From positions 4,230,044 to 4,294,043 of the forward strand of contig BCHH01000002.1 of NCBI GenBank assembly GCA_001599595.1: a stretch of 64,000 nt of DNA, written 5' to 3'. Shown one piece after another: positions 31,816-47,403 of the stretch. Within the stretch, counting starts at the first letter, position 1. Every line of letters begins with the position of its first letter. This stretch comes from Beverwykella pulmonaria. Taxonomy: Eukaryota > Ascomycota > Dothideomycetes > Pleosporales > Melanommataceae. A program made the position numbers and the translations under genes. The notes below the pieces were generated by a model. The model saw nothing but the letters and a program-made list of their open reading frames with translations. It had not been told where the DNA came from and ran no database searches.

Positions 31816-34800
31816 ATGCCCCATCACGAATCGCCGCCCATGGCTCCTGCGATTATCGTGAACAAGGCCGGCGACTCGACCGCGCCCCCGCCTACCCAGG
31901 AGGACATCAACGCCATTCTCACCGCCATTCTCACCGCGAAAACCTCCCATGCCTCGGTGGAAGCGGCATACAGTCTCAGCACCCTCCTCCAGAACTCGGT
32001 GGGTTTCCGTGGCCTCAAGGGCTATGGCGTCCTCGACGACATCAAGAAGGCGGCGGTCGACAAGAAGAACGCCATACGGAGAGAAGGCGCCATGAATGCG
32101 ATCGGCGCCTTGTTTGAGCGCTTCCCGCCCGCACAGAGGCTGGCCGAGGCCGTGTTCCTGATCCAAGACGAGGCGCTGGTTTTGCTCGTGCTAGACGCCC
32201 TTGCCGATAAGACGCCAGCGGTCAGAGAGTCCGCGAAGTATGCGCTGGACGCGCTCTTTGACAACCTCAGCGCTGAAGCGAAGGTCTTTGGGCTCCTCCC
32301 CCTGCTTGTCAAGCGTCTGGGGAAGCAGTCTGGAAAATGGCAGGGTGCGGTTGGCGCGCTGGAGCTCATGGGCCGGATGGCGGATAAGGCAAAGATGGGC
32401 ATGGAGAGCCTGGAAGTCGAGAAGGAGAAGGACATTCTCCGGGAAGCTATGGGCAAGAAACTCGAAGGCCTGATTCCGGTCGTCGAGAGTGGAATGCACG
32501 ATCTCAAGTCGGAGGTGAGTCGGACACCCACATGCGCAATGGTTTCTCGTGTACTAACCATTTCCAGGTCACGAAGCAAGCTCTCAAAACTATGAACAGC
32601 CTCACCACCCTCCTCCAGAACGACGATATCGCTCCTCGTATCCCCCTCCTCGTCAAATCCATTGAGGACCCCTCGACCCAGAGTCAGCAGAAGGCCATTC
32701 ACGCTTTGTCGCAAACCACCTTCGTCGCCATCGTCACGTCTCCCGTTCTCGCCATGGTCACTCCTCTGCTCGAGCGATCCCTGAACACCCCCTCCACTTC
32801 TCAGGAAGTCCTCCGCCAAACGGTTGTCGTAGTTGAGAATTTGACAAAGCTCGTCCATGACCCCATTGAGGCGCGTGCGTTCCTGCCAAAGCTGCAGCCC
32901 GGTGTCAAGAAAGTCAAAGACGGTGCCTCTCTGCCTGAAGTACGAGAGATTGCCTCGAGGGCCTTGGACATCATTGAGAAGGCCATCTCGGATCGAGCTG
33001 AGAACGTCGACCACGGTGTTGTTGAGCGCGCTCTAGGCCCCGACGTTGCGAAGGTCTTGGAGAAGCAAGTCAAGAATGCTGGAGTCATGCAGAATTTCCC
33101 AGGGGATGCGGAGGTGTGGGCCCTTACAAAGAACTACATCTCTGAAATGGTTGCAGAGGTTGCAAATCAGAGGCAGTTGCAGCGCATACCAAATCTTGTC
33201 GCACCGTACTTAGAGCCATTGATGAATTCCGGAGATGCCGACAAGGTCGCGGAAGGTGTGCTCCAACACTACACCGACGAAGATGCCCGCAGGTTCGGCC
33301 AGCCGGTCAAGGAAGATGACGGTGAGACTGAAATCGTCAACGCCACCTTCTCGTTGGGTTATGGCGGCATGCTGCTCCTGTCCCACACCAATCTTCGACT
33401 CCTGAAAGGTCATCGTTATGGGCTCTGCGGTCGCAATGGTGCTGGAAAGTCCACGCTGATGCGAAGTATTGCGGGAGGCAAGCTCGAGGGATTCCCACCC
33501 CAAGATGAGGTCAAGACTTGCTTCGTCGAGCACAACCAGGGCGAAGATGCGGATCTCAGCATCCTAGAGTACATCTCTAGCGATCCTCGGTTTGCGGACG
33601 AGAGCTCAGAGCGTATTTCCCAGGTTCTGGAAGAAGTCGGTTTCACAGCCGGCCCCGAGGGTAGACAATCCGCCCCGGTTGGCTCTCTGTCTGGCGGATG
33701 GAAGATGAAACTGGCTTTGGCTCGAGCTATGCTAATGCGCGCGGATGTCTTGCTTCTCGACGAACCTACTAATCACTTGGACGTGGCCAACGTCGCATGG
33801 CTGCAGAACTACCTGAAGGAGCACACGGAAATCACCAGCTTGATTGTTTCTCACGATTCCGGATTTCTCGACGATGTCTGCACGGATATCTACCACTACG
33901 AGCAGAAGAAGCTGGTGTGCTACAAAGGCAACCTCGCAGCTTTCGTGAAGCAGAAGCCAGAGGCTAAGAGTTACTACACCCTCACAGCGTCGCAGGTCCA
34001 GTTCAAGTTCCCTCCTCCCGGTATCCTCACTGGTGTCAAGTCCAACACTCGTTCCATTCTCCGTATGACCAACTGCACGTACACCTATCCTGGGGCTTCC
34101 AAGCCTTCTCTTTTCGATGCCTCTTGCAATCTGTCACTTTCCTCCCGAGTTGCGATCATTGGTGCCAACGGTGCCGGCAAATCTACGCTGATCAAGATTC
34201 TCACGGGCGAGGCGATACCCCAGCAGGGCACAGTCGAGAAACATCCCAATTTGCGACTTGGCTACATCAAGCAGCACGCTCTGGAGCACGTTGAGATGCA
34301 TATGGAGAAGACTCCCAATCAGTATCTCCAATGGCGATATGCCAACGGTGATGATCGTGAGGTGCTGATGAAGCAAACACGTATCCTGACTGAAGAGGAC
34401 AAGATTCAAATGGACACACCCATCGATATCGGCGATGGCTTGGGCCCTCGCAAGATTGAGGCACTCATTGGTCGACAGAAGTGGAAGAAGAGTTTCCAGT
34501 ATGAAGTCAAGTGGATGAACATGCTCCCCAAGTTCAACACCATGATTTCTCGTGAAACACTTCTTGCTAGAGGTTTCCAGAAACTTGTCCAGGAGTTTGA
34601 CGATCACGAGGCCTCTCGCGAAGGTCTCGGTTTCCGTGTATTGGAACCCAAGGTCATCTCCAAGCATTTCGAAGATCTTGGCATGGACCCTGAAATTGCG
34701 AACCACAATGAGATCTCTGGCTTGTCAGGTGGCCAGAAGGTCAAGGTTGTGCTTGGTAAGTACCCTCCTACTCCTTGACTGACAAAGCGTAACTAATATG

Positions 34801-35340
34801 TTTTACAGCTGGTGCCATGTGGAACAACCCCCATCTTCTTGTTCTCGACGAACCTACCAATTTCTTGGACCGCGACTCCCTCGGTGGTCTCGCTGTTGCC
34901 ATTCGCGACTACAAGGGTGGGGTCATTATGATTTCCCACAACGAAGAATTCGTCGGTGCTCTGTGCCCTGAGCAGTGGCACGTTGCCGATGGCCGGGTTG
35001 CTCACAAGGGCCATCTCGCTGTCAGCATGGACCGCTTCGAAGACTCCCGCCCTGGAAGCATTGCGAGCTCAGCCGTTAGTTCGGCGGCTCCCAGCACCGT
35101 TGGCACCCCAAACATGAGCGATGCCGAGGGCAACAAAGACGACATGAAGTTCAAGTCCCGTAAGAAGAAGAAGATGACGCGTGCTCAGCAGAAGGAGCGC
35201 GAGGTAAGGAGAAGATTGAGATATATTGATTGGCTGAACAGCCCCAAGGTATGTCATCCCTCCGATCTAAGACTAACGACTCATACTGACTTTCGCAGGG
35301 CACACCCAAATACCCCGACACCGATGATGAGGCGGAATAG
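31816..35340 (+). CDS. eEF3/New1-type ABC ATPase, translation factor
   Basis: Exons 31816-32514, 32568-34755, 34809-35248 and 35299-35340, with introns of 53, 53 and 50 bp, give 1,122 residues from MPHHE. An in-frame ATG eight codons later is also possible. The first ~500 residues are helical HEAT-like repeats. Two ABC domains follow: Walker A GRNGAGKST, signature LSGGWKMKLALARAM, Walker B LLLDEPTNHLD in the first; GANGAGKST, LSGGQKVKVVL, VLDEPTNFLDRDS in the second. The second is interrupted by a chromodomain-like insert with WKKSFQYEVKWM. This order is diagnostic of fungal elongation factor 3 and its paralogue New1, which work on the ribosome. The C-terminus (KKKKMTRAQQKEREV to DTDDEAE) lacks a long lysine-rich tail, which leans toward New1; I cannot decide between the two. 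Confidence 0.92.
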
Positions 35341-35779
35341 ACGGTGTATTGACCTCAGGATATGGGGATACATTTTGATGAATTAGACTTGCATTGACTG
35401 GCGTTGAATAGACGGGACTTAATGGATGTGATCACTGTTGTGAGCTGGTATCGAGTGCATGATAGACGGAGATGTGAGCATCAGCAAAAGATTTTTCCTT
35501 TAGATATATATATTTCAATTGGTTCCGAAAGTGTGGTGCACTACGCGAGTATTGTGTACCGATGTGATGGCAGGTAGATGGTGGTCTTGTTGCTGTGCTC
35601 TCTCATCGTTGTTCCACTATTCTCCGCCCGACAACGTAGGTAACCACGAATACTGTAGGATGCCCCCCCCCCCTCCCCCCTTCCTGTCTCTCTTTGTTGA
35701 TCATATCTTCCTCCTCTTTCCACGGTTCCCTTCCTGTTATATTGCACGTTTGCCCCTGCGATGGAACACTTCGAGCAAT
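35341..35779. other. Intergenic, no gene seen
   Basis: 3' flank of the ABC factor gene, with an AT-rich patch near 35505-35515 and a poly-pyrimidine run near 35660-35690. Confidence 0.45.
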
Positions 35780-36200
35780 ATGTTTCCCGCCCTCGCCGCA
35801 GTCGTTGCTGGCGTCCCCGTCAACGATGACCCCCTTGCTGACGTCAATAACAAGAGCACCTCTCGCCTTGTTGTAGGTCGCCCACTATACTTTGTTCGTT
35901 TGATTCCCTATTTTCGTTGGTGTGCTTGCTTACATCTTGCGTCCAATTCGGACATGGAGGTAGAACGCTCGAGAAGAACTCAAGGTTAACCACTTTCAAC
36001 AGCCCAACTCTGTCAAAGCTGTCAAGACTCGTGACGGCGTCGGGACCACGTCTGACAAGACGAAGCAGTGCTTCCGAGATGGACTCTCCGTCCTCTCCTG
36101 TGGATTCGGTTCCTGCTCCGAACATCACCGCTGCGACTTTCCTTCTCTCTGCTGCGATACCGACCTTGATGATGAAGTGGGCTGCTTCTACAAGGTGAAT
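35780..36200 (+). CDS. Possible small Cys-rich protein, weak model
   Basis: A two-exon reading (35780-35872, intron 35873-36002 with GTAGGT donor and CTTTCAACAG acceptor, then from 36003) keeps frame. It starts MFPALAAVVAGVPV, and in exon 2 reads PNSVKAVKTRDG and then a dense Cys cluster (CFRDGLSVLSCGFGSC, then CDFPSLCCDTD). The second exon stays open past 36200, where a GTGAAT donor might end it, so the 3' end is unresolved. The same frame as exon 2 also looks coding upstream (VGVLAYILRPIRTW), where it is broken by a TAG. No family is recognised. A decayed or species-specific gene is as likely as an active one. Confidence 0.3.
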
Positions 36201-37706
36201 ATCCACCGACTATCTACTTCACGACGACCAAGTCCAAGAGGCCAGCATCGCCAATGTAAAAGAAAAAATAACCTCCTAATTCCAACCCCTTCCTAATCAT
36301 ACATTATTATCTCCTCCACTCTCCTGTGTTTCTAAGTCATCTCTGCAAACTGCTTTACTGCGTCTAGACCTGCTAGTTCAACCTTAATCTTCTTAAAGCA
36401 AGTCTTTAAGTACGGCATCATTCCCTTACGCTCTCTCTGCGTCAAACTCCCTCTCCCTCTCCCTCTCTAACATATCCCCGCTCGGCTTCCTATTCCTCAC
36501 TGTGTTGGAAGCCTACTATTTTGCCCTAACTAACCTCTGTCTCGTCCTGCCTAACCTTTTCACCACCATGACGACAGCAGGGTAGTGCACGTGCGCGGCA
36601 CACGGTTGCATCCACACTTCCACACTGCTTTTCTTGCTTTTTGGTCGCGGTGGTGCGGTTCACGCGGAGAACAGTCGTGATAGGAAGGTTTGAGCTGCAG
36701 CTTCGGACCTAAACACGAAGAATGGATGGCCGGCGTGTGGCATACTGAGTAGAGAGGAGGTTGAGGGGATAGGATGAGATGAGATGGAATGGGGAAGGTG
36801 AAGGTGAAGGAGATAGAGACAAACAGGGGAAAGATTATATGAGCACTAAGCACACTAATGGACCAATAAGCAAACTAAAATGCCAAACACACATGAACGT
36901 TGCGCATGACTAGGGGAAAGCAATGAACGACTTCCGAGGTGCCAGTGGGCTCTAGAAGTGCTTATTTGTTTGAGTGGACTTTCATTGAGGGGAGATCTAC
37001 GAGAATGTGTGCCGGATATTGGGATACCAACATGTTCGCAGATGGCCACCATATCGTCAGGGGCGAAAACCTAATTACTCTATCTGCTGTACTATATTGT
37101 TGTGCATGAAAATGTATTTCTCAAATCATAAAATCTGCGTTGACTCTAAAACATCCAAATTCAAATAGTTCAGTAGTTGTCGGGAGAACGCGAAGGCATG
37201 AAGTCCCACCCCAGACATAGGTCAAGCTGTGGGTCTTGGCACTCTACTAGCGTTCACTGGTGTTCTTGCCCGCCAAGCTGTTTCGCAACCTTTTTCAATT
37301 ACCCGCATCAATCAGAATTTCCATGACGACGCATCAGCCATGTTTTTGGCCGTGTTCCGACAAGTGCTGTCGTCGTCGGCTTCTGACTGCCGGGATGAAG
37401 CGCACGGCTACCGGGCTTCCTTCCTGTTCGCGCGAGTGCGGGTCCGGCCCGCGCATGCAGCATGATTCGAGAAACGGCACTGGCCCTCTTGGGACACCTG
37501 CTTTTGGAGAAAGAGCATGTCGATTGCGCACGAATTACCGCTGGACGGGCGAAGACTGAGGGCTGCGCCTGAACCACGACGGCGGGTGAGCCAAGGCTCG
37601 ATGAGGGATGATATAGAGTGAGATGACCGCTGTGAAACTCGCAGTACCTGCCGAGGCTTCACCCTGAATATATCCATCTGAAGAACGCATAGCAAACAAG
37701 TCAATC
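36201..37706. other. Long intergenic stretch, no supported gene
   Basis: About 1.5 kb with many short frames on both strands but no domain or splice support. It contains a short CCCTCT microsatellite-like tract near 36448-36468. Confidence 0.5.
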
Positions 37707-39622
37707 ATGATTTTGTCCTTTGCGGTCGTGTTCGTCAGCGCTTTGGTGCCTTACTCTTTGGCTGTTCCGTTGCGAAATCGCGCCGATCAAGTTGGAACAC
37801 CTGGAAACGCGACATTCGACTATGTCGGTACGTAGAGCACTGAGCGAGATGTATTTTGAAGTGCTGACCATGTACTAGTCATCGGAGGTGGAACGGCCGG
37901 GTTGACAATCGCTGCTCGACTTGCCGAGTTCGCATCTGTCGCTGTCATCGAAGCGGGAGGTTACTATGAATCCGATTACGGCAATGCCAGTGTTGTCCCT
38001 CTGCTCTCATTAACGGGCATCGATGTCATCGACCCTTCCGAAGCATTTCCACGTCGACCGGAGATCGACTGGGAACTCCTAACACAACCCCAAACTAATG
38101 CTGCCAATCGAACAGTGCACTATGCACAAGGAAAGACGCTGGGGGGTTCATCTGCTCTCAACACCATGTCGTATGTGCGATCTTCGGCGGGTGCGTATCA
38201 GCAATGGGCGGATCTCGTAGGAGATAGCAGCTATACCTTCGACAATCTCCTTCCGTACTTCAAGAAGTCGGTTCGCCTTACTCCCCCTAATCTTGAAAAG
38301 CGTAACGCCGCCAACGCTACGCCAGAGTACGATCCCAACTCTTTCGGCAGTGGCAGCCCGCTGGATGTGTCCTGGAACAATTGGGTTGATCCGACAATTT
38401 CTTGGTTGGCGACGTCTCTACAAGCCATCGGGCTTACCATCAACCCGAAAGGATGGAGTAGTGGGGAATTGAATGGCGGATCATGGGTCCCTTCGACCAT
38501 TGATCCGGCTCATGCCACCCGAGAGTCCTCCCAGACCAGCTTCCTCGAATATGCTTCGGGGAATACGCAGCTTGTGGTGTATCCTCATAGTATGGCAACT
38601 AAAATTCTCTTCGACGGGACGACAGCAATCGGAGCGAGTGTCGATACTAATGGAACGCTATATAACTTGTCAGCAAGCAAGGAGGTCATCGTCAGTGCTG
38701 GTGTATTCCATTCACCGCAGCTCCTCATGGTATCAGGTAAGCAGTTGGTCGATAGTGAGAATAGCTAAAGCTCACAAAGATAGGCATCGGCCCCAAATCC
38801 ACACTGGAGGCCCACAACATCCCCGTTATTGCAGACCTTCCTGGGGTAGGACAGAACCTCCGAGACCCTATTTCCGTCAACGTAGCCCACTTTGTCAACA
38901 CACCCAATGCTCAGGGCATCGTCGCAAATCCATCCACGCAGCCAGAAGCACTGCGTCAGTACCAAGAAGAGGCCGCCGGCCCATATAGCTCTGCGGCAGG
39001 ATACATTTCATATGAAAGACTGACAGACGAACTTCGAAGCACACTCTCCAGTTCCACCCAAGAGGCTTTGGCGGCCTTGCCTTCTGATTCGCCCGAAGTT
39101 CAGTTCATTGCCGGCACCTTCCTTTGGACAAATGGAAGCGCTATGGGCTCGATGAGCGCAACAATCTGCAATACCTTCTCAAGAGGAAGCGTGACCATCG
39201 CAAGCGCCAGCATTTCTGATGCCCCCGTGATTGATCTTGGATGGTTTAGCGACCCTGCTGATGGCGAAGTCCTTGTCGCGGGACTCAAGCGATCGAGACA
39301 AGCTTGGGCTTCGGACCCTGCACAATCGATTAGTCTTGGTGCTGAAGTTATTCCTGGAGAGAGCGTGGCGACGGACGAGCAGCTTCTGGAGTTCGTCAAG
39401 GAAAATGCGGACATGATTTGGCATCCTAGCTCGACATGTTCAATGGGCAAGGAAGGAGATGAAGACGCAGTAGTGGACCCAGAAGCCAGAGTATTTGGCG
39501 TACAAGCGCTACGAGTGGTGGACATTTCCGTATTCCCATTTTCTCTCCCGGGTCATCCTCAAGCCTCAGTGTACATGCTGGCCGAGAAGATTTCAGATGT
39601 CATCAAGCAAGGGGCACAATAA
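37707..39622 (+). CDS. Secreted GMC oxidoreductase (FAD-dependent alcohol oxidase/dehydrogenase type)
   Basis: Exons 37707-37827, 37879-38736 and 38784-39622, with introns of 51 and 47 bp, give 605 residues. A signal peptide (MILSFAVVFVSALVPYSLA) is followed by the FAD-binding VVIGGGTAGLTIAARLAE, which is split by the first intron. GMC signature 1 is HYAQGKTLGGSSALN, and signature 2 is VFHSPQLLMVSGIGP, completed across the second intron. The C-terminal active-site region carries IWHPSSTCSMG and a second His in LPGHPQASVYM. Several N-glycosylation sequons (NAT, NRT, NGS) fit secretion. Family members oxidise alcohols, aryl alcohols or sugars and yield hydrogen peroxide. The substrate is not predictable, and no biosynthetic cluster surrounds it. 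Confidence 0.92.
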
Positions 39623-40298
39623 CAAGGTGTCGCCCACCACTTCCTCCTCACAAGTCGTAGTCAGGAAGGAGTTGTATTCATCCGTATGACAAGTTTTCAT
39701 CTCGCAACGGAACAAGCCTTGAACTAAACACAAACAGGTCGTGATTTAGCGACCTCAAGCATCAGCCTTGAAATGCCAAGATGGGCTTGCCAAGAACCTA
39801 CTTCCTATCCCGTGTCACAATTCAACGTGCAGCCTCAGTTGCGGACGCCTCGATCTCAGCTGCAGTGTGGCTTTTCGCGTAATTGAAGATCATATTGGAC
39901 ATCAAGCATGCGCCAAGTATACAACTCAGCCTTTTCTTTGCTTAACATTTCGATTTCCGTATTGCTCTCGCCTTTCTTTTGAGCCGTCTCCTATCTTTAT
40001 CCAAGTGCAAGATATCCATCAAAGCCTCAATCGCTAGCGGACCAGTCATGTTTCCATCCGTTGAAAATAGGGTCGCTCTAAACGGGGATTGACAAGGCTT
40101 CATGTTATTTTGGATGTTACGCTTCGACATGAGCAGAGCGCAGTCCAGACTGGCTTGTCACTAATTTGCTAGACTCGTATACTCGTGGAAATTCCCTTAT
40201 ATATATGCCCACGATGCTCTTGCATACCGCTCATAAACTCTAATTTTTTTCCTCTTCCTGCCCCATCCTCTTCGTTGGACAAACAGTGAACTCTCAAC
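39623..40298. promoter_or_regulatory. Intergenic region with TATA element for the Gly-rich membrane protein gene
   Basis: TATATATAT at 40198-40206 lies about 93 bp before the ATG at 40299. The remainder is the 3' flank of the GMC gene with no supported frame. Confidence 0.5.
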
Positions 40299-41702
40299 AT
40301 GTTACTCTCAATATACACTTCAGCGCTCCTGTTCACCTCCGTCTTCGCCAAAGGTGGAGGCAAAGGCGGTGGAGGTGGAGGTGGCGGCCACGGCGGTGGT
40401 GGTGGAGGAGGAGGAGGCACCACGATGATCACGTACACAGAGCAGGAATGTTACACTAATTACCTGTCTCCTATGTATACAACTGGGAATGAGACGAATA
40501 GGTATAACTTCAATGGGAGTAAGATTGGGGACCAATGGTACTGGATTTGGGATGACCATGTAAGTTAAATATCCTAAATGATTACAGAGTCGTTGCTAAC
40601 GTGGATTAGTATAATTTATCGAGTATGTAGAGCATCGCTCTTGACACCCGCTTCAGGGTAAGTCAATAACGGAGAATACAACTGCTAACGGTGTATAGCC
40701 GCCAATCTTATCACCACGCGCGAACCCGCCGTGTCATGGAACATGGAGATCCTCGATGCATACTACAACGGTACCTTCTCCCTAACCATCACCCCTCCGG
40801 CCACAAACTCTTCCTTCGACTGCCCCGAACTCAGATCCCAAGTCATCCCCGACGCATTCTTCCGCGTTGGCCCCCAATCCCGGAACAACATCGACCGCAA
40901 AGCGTACGGCGATTCCAATTCGTACTACTTTCAATTCGGGCGCACTATCCCCGACGCAAAGTGCCCGTACACGGCTAACAAAGCTTTTATCCATTTCGAA
41001 AGCAGCAACGATGAGCTGGAGCACGCACAAGCTTGGACGCTAAATTCGAAGCGTAATGGCGATAAATGGGAGCTGGATGGCGCGCTCACAAGCCCCCTCG
41101 CCAGTTACGGCAACTACTGGAACTACGTCGTCAACACCACAGGCACTGAAATCTCATACCCTCGTACATGCCCACAGCTCTTCTCCCTCAAAACTCTACT
41201 TGCGTCCACGGGCGCAAAAATGAACGCTACCGTCTCTGCTACCGCCGCGGATATGAGCTTCTCGTTCCAAGACACCAAACAGCCAGGTTATACGATTACA
41301 GGCACGTTCTCAGGCCAGCACTGGGACAAAGGCGCACATCTGCTCTTCGACAAAGACACCATTCAGACCGAAGGTGAGACTACCCACGTCAAGCCCCACG
41401 CCCCGCCGAAGAACGGCTTCTGGAACAGGCACAAGAAGTGGATCATCATTGCCGCGGTCGTGGTTGGGGTAATCCTCCTGGCCTACATTGTATGGAGGTT
41501 CTTCGCGTGCATCTCGAAATGCTTCACGTGCTGCCGGCGCCGAGGCTCCAAGAAATCCATACCCGACGTACAAATGGCGCAGCACTGGGACACACAGCCC
41601 GTACCGCAACCTATGCCCTACCCCGACGCTGTGAAACAGCCTGCCTACAGTATCTCCCCCGCCTCGACGCCAGCGCCGGGACAACATCAGGTCTCGTACT
41701 AG
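40299..41702 (+). CDS. Glycine-rich single-pass membrane glycoprotein of unknown function
   Basis: Three exons, 40299-40559, 40610-40622 and 40699-41702, with introns of 50 and 76 bp, give 425 residues. Exon 2 is a 13-nt microexon. Skipping it would shift the frame, and including it joins WDDHYNLSTANLITT. The layout is a signal peptide (MLLSIYTSALLFTSVFA), a 25-residue Gly-rich run with Lys and His, and an extracellular domain with several N-glycosylation sequons. One transmembrane helix (WIIIAAVVVGVILLAYIVW, near residues 338-360) comes next, then a juxtamembrane Cys/Arg cluster (CISKCFTCCRRRG, possibly palmitoylated). The cytoplasmic tail of about 50 residues is Pro-rich (PVPQPMPYP). No named domain is recognised. 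The topology resembles fungal wall-stress sensors, but there is no WSC domain; this is inference. Confidence 0.85.
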
Positions 41703-42176
41703 GTGTCACCGGTCGTGGCGCGGAGCTATAGTATATATGGGGGGCGAGGAGATTGCAAGTAGTCGGCGGGTTGAGGAGGTCACAGGGGCTGTTGGAGTGG
41801 TGAATGGAACGGGCGGAGGTGCTGATAGGGGTTGATGTTTTATGAGTCCTACAATGATTATGTTGTTCTGTTTAATGATGGATGGCGTCCATTAATTATA
41901 GTGATGAATACGATTCTAACATCCACCCTCGACCTTGTGCTGCTTCCGTCCCGTTGTACTCTCCAGCATGTTCCAAGTGTCTCTTCCACCCCTCCTACCG
42001 CTCTCCAAGCGCCCTCACCACAGCATCGAAGAAAGTTAAAAGCAATTGACAACAATATCGAGAGTCTCGACCCTAACACCTCCTCCTCATAACCCCAGTA
42101 TTACATTACGACGTCACGCCCCAGTCTATCCACCTAAAATAAACACCCGCTTCAAAACAAGCCAAATCCACACTTC
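41703..42176. other. Intergenic between convergent genes, no gene seen
   Basis: The space between two converging genes. It holds only 3' flanking sequence and short unsupported frames. Confidence 0.45.
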
Positions 42177-42862
42177 TCACGCATCTTCGATTCTAAACGC
42201 CACAATAACCAGATCCTTCCTTGTGCTCAACGGTCCTTTTATCTGGCACCTCTCTCCGTCTAACGGCCGCCCCATCACACACGTCATGTAGCTCGTTTGC
42301 TCCCAGGGGTCGTTGGCGGTGATATATTGGGCGCCGGCGTATATCCTACCCAAAACCCAAAGTCAGCCTTCCATTCCATGAACAAGACAGTGATAAGAGA
42401 CGGAAGATCGACTTACGCACTCTCATTCTCTCTCAATTCTTTGACACCAAGAACATAGCTCATCTCCGGCCTCCACTCGCCGAGCCCCCACCACTGCGTC
42501 ATGCTAAATTTGACCTCCGTATCTTCTTCTACCTCTTTGGCTGTCTTACCCCCCACCGTCTCATTCGTCTTCGAACATTTTATCTCCCCTACCGGCAACG
42601 TCCCATTTGGCCAACTCGCCTTACAATTCCACGGCTTACCTTCCACCCTAATTGCAATATCGAAATCAATTGTCGAATCGAAGCGCGCCCACTCGGGCCA
42701 GCCGATGGGCAAGCCGGAGAATTCGGGTGGCATCATATAGTGCATATCGAGGCGGGGGATGAGCCAGGACTCTGGTGGGGATGTCCCGGGGACAATGGAC
42801 GGAAGTGCTGAAGAGTATGAGAATGGGAGGAAGAGGAAGAGGGCGAGGATGGCGGTGAGCAT
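42177..42862 (-). CDS. Small secreted protein of unknown function
   Basis: Two exons, complement(42177-42345, 42417-42862), with an intron of 71 bp, give 204 residues. I chose the ATG at 42862 because it begins a signal peptide (MLTAILALFLFLPFSYSS). An in-frame ATG 19 codons upstream would bury it. The mature part is aromatic-rich (PEFSGLPIGWPEWARFD), with few cysteines (WNCKASW, EIKCSK, MTCVMGR, RCQIKG) that could form two disulfides, and N-glycosylation sequons (NGT, NET). It ends LVIVAFRIEDA. No family is recognised. Size and secretion are compatible with an effector-like or wall-associated role, but nothing in the sequence proves it. Confidence 0.75.
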
Positions 42863-43528
42863 TGTTGGCTGTGGGGGTTGTTTTACTGTATGAAGCGGTG
42901 TATAAATGCTTGTTAGCATGAGAGAAAAGAGTATACACAGGTATCCTCAAAACCTACCCTCACACACCTCGAACATTTTCTCGTACAATCCAGAGCCTTG
43001 TACGACTGTTACCTACAATATATCACTTTCGTAACAAAGCTGACAGCGGGGTGTACACATTATCCGGACATTGCAACCACGACTATGGCGGTAACCTATC
43101 ATTGTCTACACAAAACTGTTCTAATCATAGATTACGGCACTAGGCTAAACGCACCCGCTTTTCGTACTACAAGTAATGAAGCACAGATGCTATGCGAGTG
43201 ACGAGTAGAAAGGACACATGTTTTCTGGTTGTCGGTCAGAACGTGGAAACATGTGCGATTGTAGAGTGGCAAAACGTTGTACTAAACATGCGATCAAGGA
43301 GAATATCGACTAGATCGATAATATCAGCCTGATCACCATCGTGGCCGATGGAACTACTACCTTGGGAAGTACTAACTCTCAGCATTGCAAATAAGCCTAA
43401 ACACCACCAATTCCCTCATCGCAGCAAGCAACCAACAAATGTGAATGAAATTCAACCATAAGATGCCATTCAATCATGAACGACCCAACATCCATGAACG
43501 CCCCCCCAGATGCCACCCTTAATTGTCT
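42863..43528. other. Intergenic, no gene seen
   Basis: Promoter side of the small secreted protein gene and 3' flank of SMC5. No supported frame. Confidence 0.45.
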
Positions 43529-47170
<3,642 letters not shown>

Positions 47171-47403
47171 GGCGGAGGGGTGGGCGAGGTGGTGGGGAGG
47201 TAAGATGAAGGTGCGTGAGGCTGGTGGTAATGTGAAAGTTCAATGCATGTGAGGTACGCCAAGCCGCTCAGCGGAGAAACGACCGCCAAGATCCACATGG
47301 TGCACGTGACAGCGCGTCAGAGGGGCAATTTTTCATTGATGCATTTCATTTACGCGTACATAAACTATTTCATGCCATGTTCTGTCTCGGCCCAGCCATG
47401 GTT

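Noticed and set aside
32022..33014. 330-codon minus-strand frame
   Set aside because: It is antisense to the eEF3/New1 HEAT region, Ser/Arg-rich shadow sequence without a motif.
37229..37577. Overlapping short frames upstream of the GMC gene
   Set aside because: Three frames overlap in a high-GC patch with no motif; the GMC start at 37707 has a proper signal peptide.
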